A stretch of DNA of 64,000 bases, from contig NC_135257.1 of assembly GCF_964204865.1 (NCBI RefSeq), forward strand, positions 15,088,151 through 15,152,150, written 5' to 3'. This DNA is from Styela clava. Taxonomy: Eukaryota; Chordata; Ascidiacea; Stolidobranchia; Styelidae. The first letter of the stretch is position 1; each line of letters begins with the position of its first letter. Both the position numbers and the translations under genes were made by a program. The notes under the pieces are model-generated. The model made no database searches. It was not told the origin of the DNA and saw nothing but the letters and a program-made list of their open reading frames with translations. Shown piece by piece: positions 37,550 through 48,700 of the stretch.

Positions 37550-40500
37550 TCACATGGCAAAAATCCCGTAGAAAAACGTAGATATTTCTTTTTGTTCGTC
37601 CGGTGGATCTGGTTTTGGATAATAGGCAACCGATATTCGAATAAAGAATGCTACTGTGCCAAGAATGAACGCTGACATGTAAATCCAGAAAAATACTCGA
37701 TCCAGTATGAGAGCACAATATTCCCAGTCGTCGCATGACTAAATATAAAAAGAAAGGAATATATATACGGAACATCAACTGTACTGGTACAACTCGTTAG
37801 ATGGCAATGGCTTCAGTGATCGAAATTCCGGCTTAATCGAAATATGTAAGGGTATTAATATTTTGTATGTCTGAGTTGATTGGCATCAAAATATCGTCAT
37901 ATGCCATTATTTAAAATCTGAGGAAGTAGAATTTTCATATTCATTCCGCGAACACAATCTGGGTAACCAGAGATGGGATGCCCTGTATGTTCCTAACGCT
38001 TAGCCCAATGCGCCAATGTCAAACAAAGGTTTCAAATCAAAAAGTACCTGAGTGACACTAGAGGAAATTGGCCGCTGGTCTGTGTTACTCGATGTGAAGT
38101 ATATATAAGATCTCTCTATTTAACTTTCATTCGTAACTGTCTATTTCTTATAACTCGTTGAAACCAAAATACGAATGCTTCCATATATATATACCCTGGT
38201 ATTGCGCAGACTCTTGTCGGCATTCTTCCGGTATAAATATTAAAATTTCGGACCTCCAGAAGTATGCGCACCAAGATGGCGCACAACCTGAACATAGTAT
38301 GTGTGTAGTATTGTGTACCGGTTAGGATTCAGGTTGTATGACATCTTGGTGCGCATACTTCTGGAGCACCAAAATTTCTATCCCGTGCTATTTGTAACCT
38401 GTGCTTTTATTTCTTTATCCTTGACATGGTTTGAAATCCAGTTAACGCCGTCGACAGCAGGTTTATATTTATCTGGTACTGGTAAAAGAGCTGCAGGAAT
38501 TGCTGAAGATTCCACTTTTCCATTTGCTGCCGGTGTGACTTCGGTGAACCCAGTCATGTCTTGAATGTGTCTTGTTCGAAATCCATATCGCTTCGCCTAA
38601 AATTGTTATTTCTTATATTGTAAATGGAAGACGTTGCAAATATATACAAACGAACCTTTGATTGAATGTGCTATAGATCCTTCTAACAAGAATTAAAATT
38701 TGACCTACTTTATTATCAAAAAGCATTTCGCTTGGCGCCCGCCATGCAGAACGACTAGCTTTTGCATCTTTTGCTGCCAGTTCCTTTAATCGTTTCCTCC
38801 TTCTTTCCATTGCTATACAAAAGGGAATTAGAAATGTAATGTAGCTTTGAGAAGTGAATACGTATTGTATTAAACTATTTACTTGACTTTGTATTCTTTG
38901 ATTTTTGAAGCACACAAAATAATAGGGCCTAAGAAAATGTCATACCTAGTTGCCATGGGGAAGACGGTATAGGTCGTTGCACCTTCAACAGACGAGCCAC
39001 GTGTCCCATCAAGTATTTTCCCATCCAATGAGGCATTCGATGAGTTGTCGACGAACGAAAGTGAACATTGCACACTATGACGCTAAAATGATGAGTGGCA
39101 TAACATGTAAAACTAATAACAGACACCTATTGATGTATTATTAAATGTTCTCTAATTATTTGCAGCGTTTTTCGATTTATACTTTCCGCGTTCATGGCAT
39201 GGTGATTTCACAAATTTTGTCCTAAAGTAAAATCTAAATATTGTAACTCCACTCTGACAATACACTTACCTAAACACTACACAATTTATGATGAGAGCCA
39301 TAGAAAATATCAGGTAAGCAACGATCAGAGGAATGGATCGCGATGTTTCTGGCATTCTCTGTGCGATCAGGAACAGGAATACAGTTTCGCCGAGAAGTGT
39401 TGAAACAGAAAGTGTCATCTTTTGAGCTGTAACACAGATTAATACGCTGGGGCCTATTTCCATGAAGTACTACATTATTCGGCCATAACTTTGCTCAGAG
39501 ATGATTCTCCTTTATTTTTCGCTTGCTTTCAAGCAAATTTTCACAATCGCGTTGACGCGTTCACGCGTACATGATACCATGTGTGCAATGTTGACACTGT
39601 TACGTGAATATACATAACTATACACTCAAATTCTCGCAGCCAAATGATGTCAAAAGAGTCATATATATATTCAATCAATATTCTGTGCGAAATGTCACAC
39701 AATAATACAGCAGACTATGTCTTTTATTCTGCAGCTTGAGGTAAACTATTTGATTCCAGACTACCGAAGTATCCTTAATTTCAAATCACGCTACCATGTA
39801 ATAACTTATAACATAACGCAGTTTATTTCGATGTTCGGGAGTTAAATTTATTTATACACTTACCGGATACCGCCGGAAGAAAAAAGGTGAAACAAGAGAA
39901 CGTCATCATCAAAATGCAAGGTACAATCAAGTTCATGATGTAAAATTGTGGACGACGTTGCAGAATAAAGTAGAATATGACGTCATCGTATGGGACATTA
40001 CCTCGATATGTCATTGCGGTACTTATAGGCTTGCTTATGAGGTCCCATTCACCATTTTCCTGAAATGCTATAAGAATTTTAACAATTAAATTCGCTGCCT
40101 TAACTGATAGTGTCCACATATGCCTATTGGCAAGATAAATAGATTACTATTACACTAAATACTTCATTGTCAACAACAGTAGATCTTGAATCGACAGCTT
40201 TTGTTAAAAATCGATCTAATCTTACCGCTTTTATCTATTGTAATGTAGTCATCAGCTGTCAAAGTCATTTCGTCAGAATCATGAGACAGCGAACGGAAAA
40301 TCATTGAACAGTTTTGCCAGTCGAATGGAAAAAGAGAAACCTGTAAAAACAAACGTGTATTGTTTGTTACTCATTATCAATTTATACAATTTGCTACTTC
40401 CTTCAAATATTGCAGTTTTTTCTCCTCCAAAAATATTTTTCAGCCGCCAAACACGGGTGCCTGTGACCTCTCACCCGTTTACAGTCAGTGTTCCGGCCAA

Positions 40501-43327
40501 AAATCCTGTGCCCAAAATTGTTTTTTTCTAAAAACTTGAGTTATGTGAAATTTTCTACCGCGTAGCTGATTTCCTGATCGTGTTGACGAGAACTGCTTCA
40601 AGTCTCGCGTCAATCAGTATTTACTAACAAGCAATGCCACAATATAATTCGTTATAGTGTCAGCAGCTCTTGGCATTTTGGTGGTCGCCGGGATAACTAT
40701 CTTCAATCTTTACGTGAATTCTCATGACCTTGCTTTGAGAAAATATTCTTTAAAAAGATCAGTGCAATTACAATTTAAAAACCGAGTAAAAATTCCCGAT
40801 ATACATTATATGAAGTACTTTTCCTTATCAACTGAGGTTTGCAGTCTTCCTATATTTTTTGGATTTTTCAAGTATCTTTAAACACTTACCTCAATTTCGC
40901 AAGAACTAATATACAAAGAAGGCGGCATCCATTCCATCATTCCGTTAGGATATACCAGCACATCAGTGCGCAATGAAACATCGAACTTGTCATCTTTGCT
41001 GAATATATTAAAACAGCGAACACCTCTGAAAGCTGATTGGTTAAAATGGGACGGGGAGTGTAAATTTAATGACATCTGGCACAATTCTCCATATATATGA
41101 CATTCGGTTCAATTCTACTTCCATCTGGCTGGGATTTTTCTGACAATGCGGTATTCATTAGACCTTAATGTCGATATATTGGAGCCTATCTTTCTTGGTA
41201 CCTTGATGGTACCGAATCATGAGAACAGTTTCACTAATAACCCCCCAAGCTGATGTACGATAAAAGCGTTTGGTTCTTCAGCTGTCTTAAATAATTTTGA
41301 AATCTTGCTTTTTGCGTGTGTTTCGCACTGTTTCCTAATAGCTCCCGCCCTAACGGAGTGCGCGTTGAGCAACAACCGATTGCCACTGAGCAGAGGTAAC
41401 TACGCAGTTGTCAAGTTGTGCACGACAGAAATTAGGAAAAGGAAATACCTGTTTTGCAGTATAATCCTCGGAACCCATACATCGTCTGCAGGAACTCTAG
41501 ATACGTTGACTCCGCCATACTCGGATTCATTCCACATCAGTCTATAATCATACCACGTATGGATCATATATATTGACGTTGTCATTGCCTCAGTTTTTTC
41601 ACTCTGTCGCAAATAGTTTAAAGTTAGACATTAATTGGGGCTCCCGAAGTATGCGAACCAAGATGGCGGACATCGGAATGTAATACGTGTACTAGGTTAG
41701 GGTTAGGCCATAATTTTAGCTATAAATACTACGGGAGGCTCTTGGCTAGTCTTCGAACTGATAATACGACTAAAAGAAGGAAAATTGGAAAAAAATTATC
41801 GCCTAACCCTAACCTGTTACCCATGTTAGGTTCCGATGTCCGCCATCTTGGTTCGCATACTTCGGGAGCACCCATTAATTAGTAAAGCTAATCGAATAAT
41901 AGGTAGAACAAACGTTATTCATATCGCTTTTCAGACCAATTTTGATGACTATTTTATATTCTAGATTGATTTTGCATGTAACGAGCCAAACACAAATATT
42001 AAATTGAAATCAAATAGAAAAGGAACGCAAATGGCGCTTCGATGGGTTCGAAGGTCTTGGGTTTGTTCAGTGTTCTGACTTATGTTAGACGAAACCGCGG
42101 GTCCTAAATATACGGATTCACTAAGAGAAAGGGCGAAAGAATAGACGAGAATAGTTGGGTTCTTCAACAATCAAACACAAAGCATGCGAAATCCATTGTT
42201 ATATTTGTGTTACTCTACTTGTCCCTAGTGTTACTGTTTGAAAACTCAATTAAACAAAAAAAACAAAAAAACACTCACCACAGCAATTACTTGAGACAAT
42301 GTCATCGAAAGGTGAATTTCTGTTTTATTTGAATTTCCGCTTTCAGGTCGCGCCTTAAAATTATAAAATACTTATTTCAAGGAATAATATATACCGATTA
42401 CTTTTTTATGTTAAAATAAATAGTTGCGGTTGCGTCAGAAAAGCCTGGTTTCGTAACTTTTAATGATAATTTTCAATTCCGAATATTGTTTGAATAAATT
42501 GGTATAGTCAATAAGAATGCTTGCATATTTACATGGGAACTTTATAAATCACGATCACGACAACGATTGAAGCTAGAAAATGAAAGTGTTATCTTGGAGT
42601 ATCCCAAATTTCGTGACATGGATTTTAAAACAGCAAAATCATCATCACGCTACAAAGTAAACGCTGACCAGAGATATTGGAACGTAGCAAAGAGCGCAGT
42701 ATTTCCTTTGAACAAACTTTTCAGAAAGTATTCAAATGCAATCGGTAATAGTAATTAAAATAATTGTTTATTTGTTTCATATTGTCGTCTCATCTAAAAT
42801 ACGAATTACGCATTGACACTTCCGCTTTTAATTTATACATATATATTTTTATTAGGCGCTTCCCTAGTATGTGAACCCAGATGGCGGACACCTGAACATA
42901 GTTATGTACCAGGTTAGGGTTAGGCCATAATTTTATTCCAATTTTCCTTATTTTAGTTCTATTACGAGTTCGGGGACTAGCCGAGTGACTCCCGTAGTAT
43001 TTGTACCTGAAATTAGGGCCTAACCCTAACCTGGTACACATACTACATTCCTGTGTCCGCCATCTTGGTTCACAAGCTACGGGAGTACCTTTTTTGGGAA
43101 TTAATAAAACCACGTTATTCGATTACAATTGTCTTCGCTATCCCTATTATTTGTTTTGGCATTTTTAGGACACAAAGTTCACTATATATGCTCACATTTT
43201 TATCGTAGCCATCTAAAATTTTTGATAGAACTCTGGCTTCATCCGTATTCCAATTCCCTTTTGCCATTGCGTAACATACTGAGATGAGTACAAGAATATA
43301 AATTATAATTTGCCGAGACGCAAACAT
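37550..43327 (-). CDS. Nicotinic acetylcholine receptor-like subunit, non-alpha type, 12 exons
   Basis: This is a Cys-loop, pentameric ligand-gated ion channel subunit of the plasma membrane. Minus-strand exons: 43196-43327, 42279-42353, 41449-41603, 40890-41025, 40226-40340, 39864-40067, 39270-39426, 38946-39082, 38709-38812, 38399-38596, 38048-38074, 37550-37738, totalling 542 aa. A signal peptide (first ~22 residues) precedes [20 protein letters not shown]. The Cys-loop is C163-C177 with exactly 13 residues between and FPFDWQNC at its end. Loop C lacks the vicinal Cys pair of alpha subunits. M1 is about 246-270, M2 begins at [11 protein letters not shown]3 follows, and M4 is near 494-513 in the last exon. 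The M2 entry reads SAQK, with Gln where many subunits have Glu. The exon 10 donor (GTTACA) and the 9-codon exon 11 are the least certain joins. Confidence 0.92.
37997..38015 (-). repeat. SINE head fragment
   Basis: On the minus strand this reads tggcgcattgggctaagcg, almost the A box of the SINE at 17741-17759. No B box is obvious beside it. It lies in the receptor gene intron before the last exon. Confidence 0.5.
38242..38378. mobile_element. Foldback MITE, short class (121 bp), perfect TSD
   Basis: The element at 38250-38370 begins ggacctccagaagtatgcgc, ends with the near complement, and has the perfect 8-bp duplication aaaatttc. The duplication ends 20 bp from receptor exon 10, on its donor side. 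Confidence 0.9.
41629..41880. mobile_element. Foldback MITE, long class (236 bp), perfect TSD
   Basis: The element at 41637-41872 is closely similar to the copy at 16086-16321 and has a perfect 8-bp duplication cattaatt. Both arms keep CCAAGATGGCGG (41658-41669 and 41840-41851). Its duplication begins 25 bp upstream, in gene orientation, of receptor exon 3. Confidence 0.92.
42855..43089. mobile_element. Foldback MITE, long class (235 bp), eroded TSD
   Basis: The ends ggcgcttccctagtatgtg and the diverged complement before ggagtacc identify it; the internal telomere-like tracts are present. No convincing 8-bp duplication remains. It lies in receptor intron 1. Confidence 0.85.
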
Positions 43328-45769
43328 TTGATCTCACTATTGTTATTTACTGTATTAAGATTATAAAAAAATATTTTTAGTGAAGATAGTTCAGCCTATC
43401 ACATCTAAGAAACTTGTACAATTTATAAGTCCAATATACATTGCTTATTAAAAATCTAACAACTATTTATTTGAAAAAATAATCAATTATTGAAAAATCT
43501 ATAAGCATGTTTAAGAACAACGGTACTATCTTGCTTATATTTTCAAAACGACAAAAATGAATTGTGGCACATAGACGTATATTATTAAATAATAAGTCAT
43601 AAAACTACATAATGAGCCCAATTCCACTCGCTTTTAAATTTTCGTCTCGGGTGATTACAACAAACTATTCAATCATACGGCTATAAATACAAATTTGTGC
43701 TGTCGTTTGCTTTCACCTAATATCAATCTGACTGCCTTGCGTCTGTAACCCATAGCTAAGTTACCTTAATCTACCCCTCAGTTGTTTTAACTTATTTATT
43801 AGGCTCGTAAACAGAATAATCGAGAGTTATGCTTTCCATACTAACTTAATGAACTTAACTAATTCATTTCTAGTTTCCATCTGTACGATGACAAGTTTAA
43901 ATATCATGTCAATTATGCCAATGAACTTGCATCTATATGCATAGAGCGTCACAAATACATCACGCTTTTGCTGTTTTCACCTATGACCTATCCTCGAATA
44001 TATTACTTGTATGGTGAAGGCAGCTGTCAGTCTGGGAATGAAGAGAATGAATCATAAAATGTCCCACTGGGACATACATTGATTTACGGCGACGGAACCC
44101 TTTGATTTTCGATCCGCCAACTTGACAACACAACAAAACATCGGCAAAGGTGTTGACAGGGAACGAAGAAGATATGAATTATGGCGCTTTGATTAAAATA
44201 ACAATATTTTATGCGCCCGCATTATGAATTTAACAACATGGTTGGCAGAGAAGACGATTATAAATACTTGTTGCCAATCTACAAACGTCGAATAAAACTG
44301 CCCGTATACAGATGAGAAAAATGTCGTAATAACATTTTATCTGTTAAGCTTTAAATTAGACTAATACCGATAACGCGTTATTAATTCCCTATCGAAATCA
44401 TTCTTAGGCGCTCCAGAAGTATGTGTACCAATATGAAAGTAACTAAGTTTGTTCGCCTATTCTACATCAAGTTGTGTAAAGGTACGGAAGACTGTGGGCA
44501 GGGGGTGTATTCACTTGGCTAACACAGACCCCGAACTCGTAATAGAACTAAAATAAGGAAAATCGGAATAGAATTATGCTTTCAACCATAACCTGGTACA
44601 CATGCTACGGGAGTACCCATTTTCATATGCCCGTGTCAGAGGTCATGAGAAATTGTTTATTGATCCAGCCCGTCTTCAGGGGAACCATCCAAGTGAGTGT
44701 AACAAGCCAGACTTGGAACGCGTCATCTTCAATTACTCAAGTAGATTCGTTTTGAAAATAACTGAAGTCAATACGAGTCCAGTTAACGCCGGGCGAAAAC
44801 AGTTACACATCTGCTACTCATAGGTGTATTATTAATTCAAACTTTTTTATTAAAACTGTGAATGACCGGAATTTTATATCTATATGATACAGTCCGACTA
44901 TTTGATTATAACTGCGCAAATCGTATTTTAAATAAAAATTGATATTTTTTAATTTTTCATGGAATGTTCCCCCTCATCATATATTCACAGGGTCCACATT
45001 CAATGTTGTAATAATTTTTAATCTCGAATTTTAATTAGATATTTTATTGCGAATCGTAAATTTTTTATTATTTTAATACAGATTTCATTTTTGTATTGCA
45101 CAACATTTTGGCGAAGCTTCATTAAATTTTGGAATGGAAATTTGTTTAATGCTTATTTTACAAGCCCGTTCTATCATATTTGCTCGATTTTTTTTCAAAT
45201 TGAAGTTTACATGGAGTTTGAAATTAAATAAATTTCTAAAGGCATATCTTTGTTTGAAACTTATTACCAAAATGCGGTGTAAAACATTGTAATAACCGTA
45301 TGAGTCATCAAAATTATGTCGGGGCAAAATTTTCAAATGACGGAATGTAAATATTTATTTCAGTACAAAAGATCCATTCAATATTAAACAATTCTTATTG
45401 GAGTACAATAACACGATTTTCCTTGCTACATTAAAGCCATAAACTCGCGTGCTTGCAACTTGGATTTGACTGTAATGTGGAGGTATTTTTTATACATATC
45501 TCAATATTAATCAGTTGAAGATATTGAAATAGGTAAATCCCCTCTCGTGAATAATGTTTCGCCGATTCGCTAGTATTTTAGTTTGTCTCTCAACGAAGGA
45601 TTTCAATGTCTATAGCATACTGCAATCTGTAGTTCGTGTATTCGTAACGTTTCCCCACATTACACCTCTTTAAAACGGTAACAACAACCTTTAGGTGGAG
45701 TTGGAATGATGTTATAACAATAAGAATATACTGATGCTATATTAAGTACGGAATATTTAGTTTTATAGA
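43328..45769. other. Divergent intergenic region
   Basis: The receptor gene (leftward) and the first SLC5 gene (rightward) are transcribed away from each other, so both promoters should lie here. Apart from the MITE at 44407-44617 I see no repeat or exon. The short open frames at 44602 and 45085 look random. Confidence 0.55.
44399..44625. mobile_element. Foldback MITE, long class (211 bp), decayed
   Basis: The element at 44407-44617 keeps ends ggcgctccagaagtatgtg and catgctacgggagtacc, but its YY1-like core and telomere-like tract are damaged. Flanks cattctta and cattttca match at 6 of 8. It is the most degraded of the eight copies. Confidence 0.75.
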
Positions 45770-48700
45770 ATGGCGGAAACGGAAAATCAGATCTCACTTA
45801 AAGTAGCTGATTATGTGGTTTTGGGAGCAATGTTAGGGATTTCATTAGCAGTCGGAATCTATTTTGCTGCCAAGGATCGAAATGCCAACGGAAGTGTCGG
45901 CAATTATTTGCTGGGCGGCCGGTAAGTGCATTCATCACCACTAGGTTACGATACTCAACTAAGACAAGAGAACAATGCTAAAATATATATCCAAGAAAAC
46001 TAAAGCGAAACGGTAGTCTACCTTACCTTTTAACAGTACCGGTACCGTCAGAAAACTTGACTGTCGAGACTGTCGAGCAGTACGAAAGAGGTCAAATAAC
46101 AAATAAGCTACAAATAATTTGTATTAATGTTAGAAAGGTCATCACACAATTTTTTTTTAAAATGACAATACCAATATGAACAATAATGACAAAACGATCC
46201 ATAGGTTCCTTTCGTGTCCAAAAATGAACTTTCAAAACTCACTTACTTAGATTGTTTTAACTTCAATCTTTCTTAAAAGGATCAAAAAGAATGTTTGTGC
46301 CATTTCAGCCTGTATATATATAATATATACTCCGATTATACTTTAATAGACACGGAAATTTACATTCGGGTGATGTTTTAATATGAAAATTGCCTCGTAA
46401 GACGAGAAGTTTGTATACCGATACATTTTTTAGAAAAATTTCATGGGTGGCTTCCGGATTCTCGAACTCTCTTACGTTTCTATCGGGTGTGAGTGTTCTT
46501 GGAATTCCTGCTGAAATGGTGTACTATGGAGCAGCTTACGTCATGTGAGACCAACATTAGTTTAAGCATGAGTTGAGCTATCGTTACATTGTAATATTTG
46601 ACTAACTAAGCAAAGATTGTCAAAAGTAACAGCGAATAGAGAAACAATACGTTAATCCTAAAATCCGTCATTTTGTCAATGATATAATTTTAGATATGCC
46701 TATGGCTATAACTCTGGATGTCCAAAATTTAAACTGAATAATATTTATTGTTGTACTCATTGAACACTTTTATGTGTGTATCACTCATTTCAACTCATCA
46801 AATCATTCGAGTGTTGGCCCAAAATTATGTGATTCTGATACAGGGTGTCCGAAAAGTTTCGTCCCCGCCCGATTATAAGGTCTTTATAATCAAATGTTAT
46901 TTTTTTTTTAATATAGAAAAGATTTATAGTCAACCTGTATCTAATTTAATGTTATGGATGTTGGATTTTGTAGTCCCAGTTTAGCATACAACAAAATTTA
47001 ATCAAATTTGCAATCGGTATATATTGCTATGAAATTGGGCGAAATTTTTTGGACACCCTGTATATATATGTTAAATTTTTCGAATAATTTTTTATTAGCT
47101 CAGTAAACGATACCAATAGCTTTTAACACTTTCGATGCCAAGGACGTATATATACGTCATTTGGCGCCAACCGTTCCGTGCCATCAATGCAAAATGACGT
47201 ATATATACGTCATTCGAAAAGGAAAATTTAATAGATAGAAGAAGGTCGAGTTCAGGTATTTGCCGTCTTTTTTTCTTCTCTCTCTCTCTCTCTCTTGTTG
47301 TCAAGTTGGGGGGAAAGAATGACGTCGTCAGCCAATCGCGTCATTCAAGAAATACCAAGATGGAAGGAGGGTCTGCCATGAAGTAAATTATCAACTTATT
47401 TAGCATGGCCGAGGTACATATTAGCCGCAAATTATCATCAAAAATTTGTACGAGACCGACTGACGCCAACACACGGTTTCAACTTTTTACGGTGAAATGA
47501 TTGAAAGGTGTGAGGAGAGATGATAATATTATCAATCATGTTACGAAGATGTAGAAAAACATTACTAAACCGGGAAATAATTCGAATATTTTTATATGCA
47601 TGATCGTCGTCTTATTGGCAGGACGATGAAATGATTCAAAATGTTGGTATTTTTGAACGTTTTTTTAATTTTTTATCATTTTTGGGTAACGGATTGACGG
47701 ACATCTGCAACGAAAGCAAATTTTATCGTCCTGAGAGGTGATATGTTACATTTTGAAATAATAAAGTGAGAAATTGATATTATTCGGAACATATATTTTT
47801 CTACTTGTCAGTGAGATATGATCCGAGATATAGTAATTTAGTGGGAAATATATTACCAATAACACAGAGCCCCTCGTATGCTTTCAGCTCATATTGAATT
47901 ACTTCCGTAGCTATTGTATAACCATAATTATAGCAAAATATGCAATCCTACGACTTTGTGTCGGATGAACAAGTTCAATAAGCAGCCATGGCGTACTGAT
48001 TACGTAGCTACGCAATAGCGATCACGTGTCTGGCGCCACGAAGTCGAGACGACTTGCGTAGCAAATTGCGTGAGATGACAATTTCGGAAAATCGTGTTTT
48101 TGACAGATCAACTGACGAATTTCGATGAAGCTTTAAACCTTTTTATTATGTCAACTTAGAGACACCGGATGCGTATAATGAATATTGAAATTGCATTTGG
48201 AAATACTTCATTTGCACGCCAATATTAGTTCAAATATCCACACAAATAGGTATTTGCTCGCTATAAATACCAGATTGAATGAAATGTTTGCCGAGGCAAG
48301 TAAAGACTTCGAATTTCATCGTTTACTGACTGAACCCACGAATCGTTTACTGACTGAACCGATGAAACCATGATTGCATATAAAGGAAGATTTCATTCAG
48401 AAGATATATGCCAAACAAACCGGTTAAATGGGGCATCATTGCTAGATCGATTGCTGATTCAACAACCGGATACATTTTCAATGTAAAAATAGATTATGTT
48501 AATCCATACTTGGAACAACTTCCACCCGGCGTCACAAAAACTTCGAATTTAGTTTTGCAACTAATGGAAAGTCATCTGGATAGAGGATATCACGTATTTG
48601 TTGATAGGTATGTTGATTATTCGGTATTGATAAGACAAATTAGATAATTTACGTCTCGGCGCCATACTGCGTTCTATTTTAGATAACGAATCATTGTCGG

